This document shows, piece by piece, positions 15,034 to 24,033 of a stretch of DNA of 36,468 nt. Both the position numbers and the translations under genes were made by a program. The stretch spans positions 1 to 36,468 of the forward strand of contig JAQBPR010000151.1 of assembly GCA_028287395.1 (NCBI GenBank), given 5' to 3'. The notes under the pieces are model-generated. The model was not told the DNA's origin, did no database searches, and saw nothing but the letters and a program-made list of their open reading frames with translations. The first letter of the stretch is position 1. Every line of letters begins with the position of its first letter. Source of the stretch: Bacilli bacterium (lineage in GTDB: Bacteria; Bacillota; Bacilli; Paenibacillales; NBRC-103111).

Positions 15034-16092
15034 TTATTTAATCCAGGAGCCTGCTGCGATCGGTTGCTTCTTCGTATCAAACCGTTTTCCGCATATCGGC
15101 GCAAGCTTCTCTAAATCAACAAGCAAATTGGCGAATTGATCAGGGAAAAGCGATTGCACACCATCACCTGTCATCGAATTGTCTGGATCCGTGTGCATTT
15201 CCACGATTAATCCATTGGCTCCAGCCGCGACGGATGCTTTACACATGGTTTCGACTAATTCACGACGACCGGTACCATGGCTCGGATCGGAAATAACGGG
15301 CAAATGACTTAATTGCTGTAATACAGGAATCGCAGTCAAATCCAAAGTATTTCTCGTATAGGTTTCGAATGTGCGAATTCCGCGCTCGCACAACATAACG
15401 TTCGGATTCCCGCCTGCGAGAATATATTCCGCCGCATTAAGAAATTCATCGTAAGTGGAACTAAAGCCACGCTTCAGCAATACGGGGGTTTGAATCGTTC
15501 CAAGCTTACGCAGCAGATCAAAATTTTGCATATTCCGTGTACCCACTTGCAGGATATCCGCATGTTCGGCACATACATCCACATATTCAGGTGTCATGAC
15601 TTCAGTTATGGTTAAAAGTCCGTGTTTTTTGCCCGCTTCAGCCATCATCACTAGCCCTTCAACACCTACACCTTGAAAGCTGTAAGGACCCGTTCTAGGT
15701 TTAAATGCTCCACCGCGCAGCACTTGTCCGCCTGCTCGTTTGACTAATCTGGCAATCTCATCAATTTGCGCAGGTGATTCTACAGCACAGGGACCGCCCA
15801 TAATAACCAACTGATCTCCGCCGATTTCAACATCGCCAATTTTAATAATGGTGTTGGATGGATGGAAATCGCGACTTACCAATTTGTATGACTTGGATAT
15901 TTTAACTACTTGTTCAACACCTGATAACTGTCTTAAATGTTCAGCAAGCTGAGGATCAGCTTTACCGATGATTCCGATGACCGTACGGTCTTCTCCTTTG
16001 GAAACATGGGCCTGAACGCCTTGTTTTTCAATATGATGAATAATTTCATTAATCCGTTCGTCACTTATTTTGCTTGATGTGATTACGATCAT
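15034..16092 (-). CDS. aroF: 3-deoxy-7-phosphoheptulonate (DAHP) synthase
   Basis: First enzyme of the shikimate pathway, condensing phosphoenolpyruvate with erythrose 4-phosphate. The N-terminal 70-80 residues form a ferredoxin-like regulatory domain as in the Thermotoga-type enzyme, not the chorismate mutase domain of B. subtilis AroA. The barrel follows with MGGPCAVESPAQ, RGGAFKPRTGPYSFQG, QVGTRNMQNFDLL, LLKRGF, SDPSHGTGRR and the C-terminal EMHTDPDNSMTGDG. The length of 352 fits the class. It has its own promoter with two tandem 18-base repeats directly upstream, and a terminator. The N-terminal domain suggests allosteric control by an aromatic amino acid (inference). Confidence 0.95.
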   Translation of the reverse strand: MIVITSSKISDERINEIIHHIEKQGVQAHVSKGEDRTVIGIIGKADPQLAEHLRQLSGVEQVVKISKSYKLVSRDFHPSNTIIKIGDVEIGGDQLVIMGGPCAVESPAQIDEIARLVKRAGGQVLRGGAFKPRTGPYSFQGVGVEGLVMMAEAGKKHGLLTITEVMTPEYVDVCAEHADILQVGTRNMQNFDLLRKLGTIQTPVLLKRGFSSTYDEFLNAAEYILAGGNPNVMLCERGIRTFETYTRNTLDLTAIPVLQQLSHLPVISDPSHGTGRRELVETMCKASVAAGANGLIVEMHTDPDNSMTGDGVQSLFPDQFANLLVDLEKLAPICGKRFDTKKQPIAAGSWIK

Positions 16093-16194
16093 CTTTATCG
16101 CCCCTTAATTTCATTTGCATGCACGTTTACATTCGCACTTCAACGCTTATACGCTTTTAAGCTTTTAATCGCTAAAGTGTTTTCTCGTAAAAAT

Positions 16195-16223
16195 AATATA
16201 CAAGATTTTAGCCAAATCGTCAA
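16195..16223 (-). promoter_or_regulatory. aroF promoter
   Basis: On the minus strand TTGACG (16223-16218), 17 bases, TATATT (16200-16195). The leader to the ATG is about 95 bases. Confidence 0.8.
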
Positions 16224-16259
16224 GTACTGCGCCCTAATCATGTACTGAACCCTAATCAT
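16224..16259 (-). repeat. Tandem 18-bp repeat abutting the aroF -35
   Basis: Plus-strand copies GTACTGCGCCCTAATCAT (16224-16241) and GTACTGAACCCTAATCAT (16242-16259) differ at two positions and touch the -35 of aroF. The placement is that of an activator or repressor site. No known factor recognised. Confidence 0.65.
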
Positions 16260-16266
16260 TAACGCG

Positions 16267-16800
16267 TTAGTTAAACGTATCTGTGTCCGATTGGGCGGCT
16301 ATTAAAGCTAGCTGTGCTTTACGTTTTTTGCGTTTATCCTTACGTCTAGTTGCATAAAGCTCTAACAGTAATTTAACCGGAAAATATAAAATTAAGCCTA
16401 ATAGCAACCCATTAATAATGCCGCCCGCTATTAAATAAATTTCTTTTTTTACAACGACTTCCAACCAGGCATGATGAAAATGAATATCTCGTGAAGCATG
16501 TTTTGGTAGTATCAACCGTCCTACTTTGACATTCAAAAAAGCCAAAGGAAGATAGATGATTTTTCCAAACAAAAAACCGACTAGAGCGCCAGGAAGACTA
16601 GCACGTAAAAAATAGACGAGCGGCAGAATCAGCACAGCAGCTAAGCCAAAGGTTGGGAGGGTGAACATTTCAATAAATAAACCAATCGCAAATCCTTTCG
16701 CTACCATTGCAGGACCGCCCTTAGCACGGAATAGCAGCAAATATTTCAATTTAAACCAACGACCCATGCCAACCCAACGAGACTTATTTTCCGATTTCAA
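16267..16800 (-). CDS. DUF2062 family membrane protein
   Basis: A 177-residue integral membrane protein of the DUF2062 family. Three or four hydrophobic segments are visible (about 32-58, 60-90 and 120-147), with the family's Gly-rich stretch AKGFAIGLFIEMFTLPTFGL at the first. The C-terminus is very basic (RRKDKRKKRKAQ) and probably cytoplasmic. It follows ispH by 14 bases in the same direction, so the two are likely cotranscribed. Function unknown. Confidence 0.8.
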   Translation of the reverse strand: MKSENKSRWVGMGRWFKLKYLLLFRAKGGPAMVAKGFAIGLFIEMFTLPTFGLAAVLILPLVYFLRASLPGALVGFLFGKIIYLPLAFLNVKVGRLILPKHASRDIHFHHAWLEVVVKKEIYLIAGGIINGLLLGLILYFPVKLLLELYATRRKDKRKKRKAQLALIAAQSDTDTFN

Positions 16801-16814
16801 TAGTATACCTCTTT

Positions 16815-17759
16815 CTAGACTTTTTCCTTCGCAACCGGAATGAGTTTTTTCATATTTACTGTTCGTCTAATTTCCCACGTTTTCGGATTATTTTCTTCAT
16901 ATTGTTCCAAAAAAGTAATCACTTCCTTGGTAATTGGTGTTGGTGTTGAAGCTCCTGAGGTAACGCCTATTTTATGCAAACCGTGCAGCCATTGCAAATC
17001 CAATTCACTTATATCCGAAATTCGATAAGCTTTTACACCGGCAATTTCCTCTGAAACTTGCGCCAAACGATTCGAATTATTACTGCGCGGATCGCCAACA
17101 ACAATAACCAATTCCGTATCTTTGGCTTGCTCAGCAACTGCTTCTTGACGGACCTGTGTAGCCAAGCAAATTTCATTATGAATTTCTGCGGTTGGATATC
17201 GCTCGATGAGTCGATTAATAATATCTTTAATATCCCATTGACTCATCGTCGTTTGGTTCGTTATGATGATCCGACTTGTGTTCATTTCTAATTGTTCGAC
17301 CTCTGAAAGCTTTTCGATCAGATGGACATGCTCTGGCGCAATCCCGACCGCACCTTCCGGCTCAGGATGCGCCTTTTTACCAATATAAATAATTTCGTAG
17401 CCGTCATTAACTTTATCGCGGATGAGATCGTGCGTGCGTGTCACATCCGGACAGGTGGCATCCACAACAGTCATCCCTTTATCCCGGGCTCTGCGGCGTA
17501 CTTCCGGTGAAACCCCATGTGCTGTGAAAATAACGGTTCCTTCCGTAATTTGTTCTAAAATATCCAGACGGTTCTCACCATCCAACGTAATAACCCCTTC
17601 TTTTTCAAAGAAGTCGGTCACATGCGCATTATGCACAATCATCCCCAATATATAGATCGGTCTCGGTAAAGTCAGATTTCTTGCTGTCTGCATAGCTAAT
17701 GCCATAGCGTCAACAACACCATAACAATAACCCCTCGGCGATATTTTTACGACTTCCAT
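16815..17759 (-). CDS. ispH: 4-hydroxy-3-methylbut-2-enyl diphosphate reductase IspH
   Basis: Last enzyme of the non-mevalonate isoprenoid pathway, an iron-sulfur reductase making IPP and DMAPP. The three cluster cysteines are visible at Cys12 (SPRGYCYGV), Cys103 (VVDATCPDV) and Cys198 (NEICLATQ). Substrate-binding segments are [23 protein letters not shown] and [13 protein letters not shown], plus TSGASTPTP near residue 268. The length of 314 is standard. It is the first gene of a probable two-gene unit with the DUF2062 gene. Confidence 0.96.
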   Translation of the reverse strand: MEVVKISPRGYCYGVVDAMALAMQTARNLTLPRPIYILGMIVHNAHVTDFFEKEGVITLDGENRLDILEQITEGTVIFTAHGVSPEVRRRARDKGMTVVDATCPDVTRTHDLIRDKVNDGYEIIYIGKKAHPEPEGAVGIAPEHVHLIEKLSEVEQLEMNTSRIIITNQTTMSQWDIKDIINRLIERYPTAEIHNEICLATQVRQEAVAEQAKDTELVIVVGDPRSNNSNRLAQVSEEIAGVKAYRISDISELDLQWLHGLHKIGVTSGASTPTPITKEVITFLEQYEENNPKTWEIRRTVNMKKLIPVAKEKV

Positions 17760-17804
17760 ATGAAATCCCCATTTTTAATCATTTACCCGCTTCTTTATTA
17801 TAGC

Positions 17805-19304
17805 CTATTCCAGCATTGTAGGAAAGTGAAGCGGCAGCCAAATAATAAAAGTGCTGCCTTCGTCTTTGCGAGTCATTACCTCGATGGAGCCTCCATGCTG
17901 GTCAATAATCCATTGCGCAATAGATAAACCCAAGCCTGTACCAGCTGTTTGGCCTCGTGAAGGGTCTGCACGATAAAAACGTTCAAAAATTAAGGGGACT
18001 TCTTCCTTATCCATACCTAATCCCGTATCTTGAATCCGCAGACCGATCTGTTCCTTGGAACGCAGCGCATCGATTTGAACGAATCCAGCAGGCGTATATT
18101 TGAATGCATTTTCAATAAAAATAAATAAAAGCTGCTGTAAATAATCCGTATCTCCAAAAACCTCCGCATAGACTAACGCACTTAAATTCCCTGATCGCCA
18201 TTCTGCTGTTCTTGGTAAAAACTGCGACTTGCGAATGACTTCTTCAACGAGCGGTAAAATAAGAATCCGCGTTTTATGAATGGTCTCCCCAGAATCTGCT
18301 CGCGCAAGGGATAACAAATCATTGACGAGTCGACTCATGCGCGCTGCTTCGGAAGAAATATCTGTCATCGCTTCCAATGATAAAGTAAGCTTTTCTTGAT
18401 TATTAAACATGGCTTCCTCTTCATTTTGCCGCTCTAACTGCCGCCACATCTTTTCCAATAATTCCACATTTCCGCGGATCGTTGTCAAAGGTGTGCGTAA
18501 TTCATGGGATGCATCGGAAACAAACCGACGTTGGGTCCGATTGGTTTCTTCCAGCTCCAAATAGGTAATTTGTACACGAGCCAGCATATTATTGATCGTA
18601 TTCGTTAACTTGCCAATTTCGTCTTGAGGACCGTGATATTCTATACGTTTAGCCAAATCGGCGCCTTTTTCAATTTGATTCGTTGCTGCGATCACATGCT
18701 CGATCGGTTTCAAAGCTTTACGCGCAAGAAACCAGCCTAAAGAACTCGCTGCGATAATAATTAAAACCGCTAACAGAGCTAAGGCATATAACAATTTATT
18801 CAGCACTCCATTAATATCGTTCACTTTAATCGCTACCTGCAAAAACCCTGCAAATTTTTGCTCCGGCGATGTTTTACTTCCTGGAATGTTAAGCGCTTTA
18901 TTCAAAATAAGCAATGAAGTACTGCCCACTTTTGCAGATGAATAATAGGAGCTATTTTGTTGAGCGGCCTCTGCTGCTGCTTCCCCGCTCGGTAGAGGGA
19001 ATATAGGAGGACTATTTGTTGGAATTTTAACTTGCCCAAGTTTATCTGAGATTTGAATAAAAAAACCGGGATATTGAAACGCATCCAGCGGTGGTATTTC
19101 AATTTGCTGAAATAGCTTCCCGCGTATGGTGATACTGGTTACTTCCATCCGGGATGAAACATCGTCACGCAATTGCTCCATATGCTCTTTTTGATTGCTT
19201 ATTAAATAATGCGACAAGAAAAAATAAACGGCGACACCACAAACAAGCAGTGTGATCGCCAAAATAGCCGAGTACCACAAGGTTAGCCGCAAACGAATAG
19301 TCAT
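17805..19304 (-). CDS. Membrane sensor histidine kinase (HAMP type)
   Basis: A 499-residue HisKA-type kinase. It has TM1 at about 8-32, an extracytoplasmic sensor of about 135 residues, TM2 at about 170-194, a HAMP linker (about 195-248), the H-box FVSDASHELRTPLTT with the phosphorylated His267, and an ATPase domain with FIENAFKYTP (N-box), IQDTGLGM (G1) and GTGLGLSIA (G2). It is 5 bases after its response regulator and just downstream of htrA, an arrangement like MprAB-PepD of actinobacteria and functionally like CssRS-HtrA of Bacillus. A role in sensing exported-protein or envelope stress is therefore plausible (inference from neighbourhood). Confidence 0.92.
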   Translation of the reverse strand: MTIRLRLTLWYSAILAITLLVCGVAVYFFLSHYLISNQKEHMEQLRDDVSSRMEVTSITIRGKLFQQIEIPPLDAFQYPGFFIQISDKLGQVKIPTNSPPIFPLPSGEAAAEAAQQNSSYYSSAKVGSTSLLILNKALNIPGSKTSPEQKFAGFLQVAIKVNDINGVLNKLLYALALLAVLIIIAASSLGWFLARKALKPIEHVIAATNQIEKGADLAKRIEYHGPQDEIGKLTNTINNMLARVQITYLELEETNRTQRRFVSDASHELRTPLTTIRGNVELLEKMWRQLERQNEEEAMFNNQEKLTLSLEAMTDISSEAARMSRLVNDLLSLARADSGETIHKTRILILPLVEEVIRKSQFLPRTAEWRSGNLSALVYAEVFGDTDYLQQLLFIFIENAFKYTPAGFVQIDALRSKEQIGLRIQDTGLGMDKEEVPLIFERFYRADPSRGQTAGTGLGLSIAQWIIDQHGGSIEVMTRKDEGSTFIIWLPLHFPTMLE

Positions 19305-19309
19305 GCTTA

Positions 19310-19996
19310 CTATTCCCCTCTCAATACGTAGCCAGCGCCGCGAACGGTTTGAATTAATCTTTTGCCGCCGAATTCCTCGGTTTTTTGGCGAATTAAGGCA
19401 ATGTATACTTCCAATACGTTCGATTCTCCACTAAAGTCATAGCCCCAAATCTTTTCCATCATTAAATCACGAGATAACACCCGCTTCGGATTTTGTAAAA
19501 ATAAATGAAAAAGTTCAAATTCTTTGGTTGTAAGTTCGATCAATTTGCCGCCGCGAAATACTTCACGCGTATCAAAATCCATAATGACGTCTTCATAGCT
19601 AATCTGATTGACCTTTTGGTCAGGCCGCTCCGCCCTGCGACGCAAGAGAACACGAACTCTAGCGAGCAATTCTTCTAACGCAAAGGGTTTGACCAGATAA
19701 TCGTCTGCGCCAAGATCCAGCCCCTTCACCCGATCGCTTACTTCGTCCTTTGCCGTTAACATCAAGATTGGAATATCCGTTCCGGATGCGCGAATTCGCC
19801 GACACACCTCCCAGCCATCAACAAATGGCATCATCACATCAAGAATCACCAGTTCAGGTTCATTGTCCAAAATCGCTTTCAATCCATCTTGCCCATTACT
19901 CGCAGTAAAAACAGTATATCCATCAAATGCTAAACTGCGTCTTAGCATTGAAGTAATTTTATCATCGTCGTCGATTACCATTATTTTTTCCCGCAT
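19310..19996 (-). CDS. OmpR family response regulator paired with the HAMP kinase
   Basis: A 228-residue regulator. The receiver has DDDD at 9-12, the phosphoacceptor Asp53 (LVILDVMMPFVDG), LTAKD and LVKPF. The winged helix has LTTKEFELFHLFL and RLIQTVRGAGYVLR. It precedes and is cotranscribed with the kinase. Direct 11-base-phased repeats upstream of the neighbouring htrA are a candidate target. MprA/CssR-like by context; exact orthology is not certain. Confidence 0.93.
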   Translation of the reverse strand: MREKIMVIDDDDKITSMLRRSLAFDGYTVFTASNGQDGLKAILDNEPELVILDVMMPFVDGWEVCRRIRASGTDIPILMLTAKDEVSDRVKGLDLGADDYLVKPFALEELLARVRVLLRRRAERPDQKVNQISYEDVIMDFDTREVFRGGKLIELTTKEFELFHLFLQNPKRVLSRDLMMEKIWGYDFSGESNVLEVYIALIRQKTEEFGGKRLIQTVRGAGYVLRGE

Positions 19997-20043
19997 AATT
20001 TAGCACCATCCTTTTTTCTATTGTAACAGAAACACGCAGGCAA

Positions 20044-20089
20044 CAAAAAAGAAGCAGCGCATCACGAATAATCGCCCGTCTGCTTCTTC
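20044..20089 (-). terminator. Terminator after htrA
   Basis: On the minus strand GAAGCAG pairs with CTGCTTC (20086-20080 with 20057-20051) and is followed by a run of six T. The loop is long, so it is moderate in strength. Confidence 0.65.
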
Positions 20090-20106
20090 AAACAATATGC
20101 TATCTC

Positions 20107-21663
20107 TTAATTCTGTTGCGCGCTTTTATCCGTATTTTTATCGCCAATTGTAACGATTACATCCATCTTTTTTCCATCGCGTATGATATTCAACGTGACT
20201 TTGTCACCCACTTTTGATTTTTGAATAAGATCGATTAATTCCTGATTTGTTTTAATTGCCGTACCATTGAATCCAACAATGACGTCATTGGTTTTAAGTC
20301 CTGCTTTAAATGCAGGTCCGCCAATCGGCACTCCAGCAACTAAAGCTCCATCTGTATTGCTGAGTTGTAAATCCTGCACAAGAGTATCATCAATATTACC
20401 CACATTCGCACCGATATAAGGAGCCGGTTCCTTCGGAATCGTAACGTTATTTATCAAGCTAGTCAAAACCCCTTGAATCGTGCTTGTTGGAATTGCAAAA
20501 CCAATTCCTTGCGCTTGCGAGCTGACTGCCGTATTGATACCAATGACATCACCGTTCAAATTGATCAATGGTCCACCAGAGTTTCCTGGGTTAATCGATG
20601 CATCCGTCTGAAGTAAATGCTTGTATTTACGAGTACCTTGTTGATCCGGAATTTCGATTGGACGCTCTTTGGCACTAAGTACACCAACCGTGACCGTATG
20701 GTCAAATCCATATGGATTTCCAATCGCGACAACCCAATCCCCTACGTTTGTACTATCCACATTGCCCAATGGCAGCATCGGGAAATCTTTACTGCCTTCA
20801 ATTTTCAACACAGCCAAATCAAGATCATAGCTGTTTCCAAGCAGCTTTGCTGTAAAAGGCTTATCATAACCTTGCACAGTCACTTGAATTTCATCTGCGC
20901 CATCAATGACATGTTCATTGGTTAAGATATAACCGGTTTTTTCAAAAATAAATCCGGATCCTAAACCTTGAGGTACTAATGGAGATATCTTAGTTGAATT
21001 GCTATTTTGTTTCGTTTGCGGCTGCGTTTGGTTCGGTGTCTGATCGCCAAAGAACTGACGGAAGAATGGATCGTCGAATACGGAGCCGCCGCCACTAGAA
21101 CTTTGTTGCGATTTTTGTCTCACCAATGTTTCAATTTTAACAACCGCCGGACTGGAATTTTGCGCAATTTGCGCGATATTAGTCGGACGCGCCAAATCTA
21201 CTGCAGCCGTTTTGACCGCGCCATTATTTGCACCAGCAGCAGAAGCTGAAGCTGAAGAACCTATATTCACTAAAACTTTATCTCCAGTAAAAAGGTTCAT
21301 TTTATCGGAAACAAACATTAAGCTTCCTACTACTAAGGTTGCTGCCATAAAGCCTGCAAAAAAAGTTTTTCCTGAAGAACGTTTATAAGGCTCTTTAGCA
21401 GTCCAACCTGGCCTTTCGGACGATTGAGCTATAGGGTCATTAAACGAATCCATCGAGCGTAATGGTTGAGGCGACGTCATTTCGACTTCGGTCACATCTG
21501 CTGAAGATACTACTGAAGTCGTTTCCGGCTTTCGCTCCTCCGTATCGGAAGATTTATAAGGGCCATAAGAATAGTAATAGGATGGTTTTTCTTGCTTCGG
21601 TTCTGCTTCTTTCTGATCATCATTCTTAAAAAAATCATTGTAGTCTTTTTTATTGTCTTCCAT
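20107..21663 (-). CDS. htrA: HtrA/DegP-type membrane-anchored serine protease
   Basis: An S1C protease that degrades or refolds misfolded exported proteins. Numbering from ATG 21663 (518 residues): a long acidic, Tyr/Ser-rich cytoplasmic head (1-95), one TM helix at about 99-119, a Ser/Ala linker, the trypsin-like domain with catalytic His251 (TNEHVID), Asp282 (YDLDLAVLKIE) and Ser362 (NPGNSGGPLI), then one PDZ domain (about 405-500). An in-frame ATG at 21681 overlaps the ribosome site GGAGGAGG, so 21663 is preferred. It lies between YugN/LiaFSR and a two-component pair. Two phased direct repeats at 21729-21747 suggest control by an OmpR-type regulator. Confidence 0.95.
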   Translation of the reverse strand: MEDNKKDYNDFFKNDDQKEAEPKQEKPSYYYSYGPYKSSDTEERKPETTSVVSSADVTEVEMTSPQPLRSMDSFNDPIAQSSERPGWTAKEPYKRSSGKTFFAGFMAATLVVGSLMFVSDKMNLFTGDKVLVNIGSSASASAAGANNGAVKTAAVDLARPTNIAQIAQNSSPAVVKIETLVRQKSQQSSSGGGSVFDDPFFRQFFGDQTPNQTQPQTKQNSNSTKISPLVPQGLGSGFIFEKTGYILTNEHVIDGADEIQVTVQGYDKPFTAKLLGNSYDLDLAVLKIEGSKDFPMLPLGNVDSTNVGDWVVAIGNPYGFDHTVTVGVLSAKERPIEIPDQQGTRKYKHLLQTDASINPGNSGGPLINLNGDVIGINTAVSSQAQGIGFAIPTSTIQGVLTSLINNVTIPKEPAPYIGANVGNIDDTLVQDLQLSNTDGALVAGVPIGGPAFKAGLKTNDVIVGFNGTAIKTNQELIDLIQKSKVGDKVTLNIIRDGKKMDVIVTIGDKNTDKSAQQN

Positions 21664-21728
21664 TGAATGATCCTCCTCCATATAACTAGGTTCTTAGATT
21701 GCTTTCTATATGTTTATATTGCACGCGC

Positions 21729-21747
21729 AACCTTAAATGAACCTTAA
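21729..21747 (-). promoter_or_regulatory. Phased direct repeat upstream of htrA (OmpR-family operator candidate)
   Basis: AACCTTAA at 21729-21736 and again at 21740-21747, exactly 11 bases apart (TTAAGGTT-CAT-TTAAGGTT on the coding strand). It is the typical geometry for a dimer of an OmpR/PhoB-type regulator, about 70-85 bases before the htrA start. Confidence 0.65.
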
Positions 21748-21778
21748 GAAAAGGTAAAATGGAGCTAAATAAAACAAA

Positions 21779-22213
21779 TTATTGTCGAAATGTACCTTCC
21801 ACCTCTTTTAAAATTTGTTCCGCTTGCTTCAACCAATGATCTTCTACCTTGGCATCCTTATCAATTGGTTCTTGAAATTGGTTCATTAAAGACCCATATA
21901 CATTAGGAACAGCCTCTGGATCTAAGCCTTCATTGTATAAATGCTTCAACACATATGGAGTTCCCAGCTTGATCGTCGCATCTGACTCATCTGTCATTCC
22001 ATCCAATGTTCCCGAAATCACTTGAAAGGGAATGCGTAACCATACTTTATGTGCTTCATCTAAATAACGGTCGAAGTAACCATGCTCATAATCCCAATTA
22101 CCGCCAAGCGTAAATTCAAATTTTCCCAAGTAATCATTTATATTGACGAATCCTTCAACAACATTTTCTAGCTCCGATGTCAATGCAATCACTAGTTCAG
22201 CGCCCCTTTCCAT
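21779..22213 (-). CDS. YugN-like family protein
   Basis: A small acidic protein recognised by the block FTLGGNWDYEHGYFDRYLD followed by VWLRIPFQVISGTLD, typical of the YugN family of Bacillales; function unknown. ATG 22213 has only a weak ribosome site. An in-frame GTG at 22192, preceded by AAAGGGG, would begin with IALTSELENV as other YugN proteins do and may be the true start. It follows liaR by about 50 bases and is probably the last gene of the liaFSR transcript. Confidence 0.8.
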   Translation of the reverse strand: MERGAELVIALTSELENVVEGFVNINDYLGKFEFTLGGNWDYEHGYFDRYLDEAHKVWLRIPFQVISGTLDGMTDESDATIKLGTPYVLKHLYNEGLDPEAVPNVYGSLMNQFQEPIDKDAKVEDHWLKQAEQILKEVEGTFRQ

Positions 22214-22264
22214 ATTCCCTTGCCTTTTCCATAGCTTGGTCGGGATGGAGCATTTTTATGCAGT

Positions 22265-22978
22265 TTATTTCGTTTGATTGACCCAGCCCTTACGATGTGC
22301 GTAGATAGCCAACTGGGTACGATCATCTAATGCACATTTCATTAACAGGTTACTCACATGCGTTTTCACCGTTTTTATGCTTATATGCAATTCTTCCGCA
22401 ATTTCCTTATTGGCCCGTCCATCTGCTATGAGAAGCAGCACTTCTTTTTCGCGCAATGTGAACCCTTCATCTTCTCCTTGAAGTGAACGCTGCCGTAATC
22501 CGCGAGTTAAAGCTTGAGAAACTTCTGCATTTATCACAGGCATACCATAATATGCGCCTTGAATCACATGGACAAGCTGATCGGAAGAGATTGTTTTAAG
22601 CACATAGCTTACTGCTCCCGCCTCAATCGCTTTAACAACCTTATCTTCTTCTAAAAAGCTGGTAAGCACAATGATTTTCAAGGCAGGAAATTGTGCGATA
22701 ATTTGAGCAGTTGCTTCAACTCCATCCATGACCGGCATCATCAGATCCATCAAGATCACATCCGGCATGAGCTCATCTTCACCGATGAGTGCCCCCGCTG
22801 CTGCCTTGTCTGCATTCCTTTGTGCAAGCTCTTGGAGAAGTGAAATGGCCTCTAAGCCGTTGCAGGCTTCGCCAATTACCGTTACTTTCGGTTCCATCAT
22901 TAAATAGGTTCGCAATCCAAGCCGAACCATATCATGGTCATCTACTATCAAGACCCGAATCGAAGCATCCATCGCCAT
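22265..22978 (-). CDS. liaR: LiaR/VraR-type response regulator
   Basis: A NarL/FixJ-type regulator of the cell-envelope stress response. The receiver has DDHD at 13-16 and the phosphoacceptor Asp78 (VILMDLMMPVMDG). The LuxR-type helix-turn-helix is at about 170-230 (FTLREKEVLLLIADGRANKEIAEELHIS-type). Unusually, about 20 extra residues (around 50-72, Ala/Glu/Asp-rich) sit between helix 2 and strand 3 of the receiver, so the protein is 237 long against about 210 in B. subtilis. It is third in the liaF-liaS-liaR order, 20 bases after liaS. AAGGGGAG precedes the ATG. Confidence 0.92.
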   Translation of the reverse strand: MAMDASIRVLIVDDHDMVRLGLRTYLMMEPKVTVIGEACNGLEAISLLQELAQRNADKAAAGALIGEDELMPDVILMDLMMPVMDGVEATAQIIAQFPALKIIVLTSFLEEDKVVKAIEAGAVSYVLKTISSDQLVHVIQGAYYGMPVINAEVSQALTRGLRQRSLQGEDEGFTLREKEVLLLIADGRANKEIAEELHISIKTVKTHVSNLLMKCALDDRTQLAIYAHRKGWVNQTK

Positions 22979-22998
22979 TGCTTTATTCTCCCCTTTGG

Positions 22999-24018
22999 TT
23001 ATGTGAATTTCGGTATGTTGATCTTGATGGTTGTGCCAGATCCGGTGCGGCTGGTGATTTCGCCGCTGCCGCCCAATCGCTGCGCACGTTCCTTCATCGT
23101 TGCTAAGCCGTAAGATGTCTGCTGCGTGCGAGAAATATCAAAGCCTTGTCCATCATCGGTAATTTGCAGGACAAATTGGTTATCCGTTTCATATAGCGCA
23201 AGCAGTACATGAATCGCTTTTGCGTGCTTAACGACATTTGCCATCCCTTCTTGAATGATCAGAAACAACTGGTGCTCTAAAGCTTCGGAAAACGGAGTTT
23301 GATATTGTAAATCAAGCTTTCCTTGCAAACCGTTTTGATTACAGTAAACAGGAAACCATTGATCCAATGCATCTCCAAGTGATTTGTCCTCCAATTCTAA
23401 AGGTCGAAGCTGCGCAATCAAGCCGCGCATTTGTTTTTGAGCATGCTGCGACATCGTTACGAGCTGTTCTACCACTGCGCCCACAGCTTCCGGGCGACTA
23501 ACAAGCATTTTTTGTAGAGAGGCTGAAGACATATGGATAGCAAAGAGCTGTTGACTGACGGTATCGTGCAAATCACGGGCTAAACGCTTGCGTTCCTCAA
23601 GCACCGCCGCTTCATTGGAATTCATATGCTGCATCACGCTTTCCTCACCTAAGCGCTGCAAAAGCCGCATTTTCCCTTCAACCCAATCCGTCATCTCATT
23701 AAAATCTTCATATACGGTATCGAAGCTATCCGTTCCAGGCACATCAATTCGCGAGCTTAAATTCCCTTTGGATACCTGCATGATGGCTAGATGCAATACA
23801 TCCAATTTACGCTGAAACGTCAAAGCTGCTTCATATCCAATCATCAAACTAATGATCCCAAGGCCCACTAGCAATGTTATCCAAAGCGCAGTTTGCGGCA
23901 GCTCAACATGTTTAATAATATAGTCTCTGCCGATAATACCGACACTCAATGTGATACAACTCGAGATGAAAAAAAAGATCGGCAGACGCCATTTCATATT
24001 TTCGATCCGGTTCATCAT
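22999..24018 (-). CDS. liaS: LiaS/VraS-type sensor histidine kinase
   Basis: An intramembrane-sensing HisKA_3 kinase for cell-wall antibiotic stress. It has two TM helices (about 13-32 and 44-64) with only a short outside loop, a HAMP-like linker (about 66-120), the H-box RLARDLHDTVSQQ with His151, and a HATPase domain with QEGMANVVKHAKA and ITDDGQGFD, ending at TGSGTTIKINIP. The 339-residue length and the missing large sensor domain are typical of LiaS. It lies between liaF and liaR with 15- and 20-base gaps. Confidence 0.93.
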   Translation of the reverse strand: MMNRIENMKWRLPIFFFISSCITLSVGIIGRDYIIKHVELPQTALWITLLVGLGIISLMIGYEAALTFQRKLDVLHLAIMQVSKGNLSSRIDVPGTDSFDTVYEDFNEMTDWVEGKMRLLQRLGEESVMQHMNSNEAAVLEERKRLARDLHDTVSQQLFAIHMSSASLQKMLVSRPEAVGAVVEQLVTMSQHAQKQMRGLIAQLRPLELEDKSLGDALDQWFPVYCNQNGLQGKLDLQYQTPFSEALEHQLFLIIQEGMANVVKHAKAIHVLLALYETDNQFVLQITDDGQGFDISRTQQTSYGLATMKERAQRLGGSGEITSRTGSGTTIKINIPKFT

Positions 24019-24033
24019 TCGCTTTTCCCCCGC

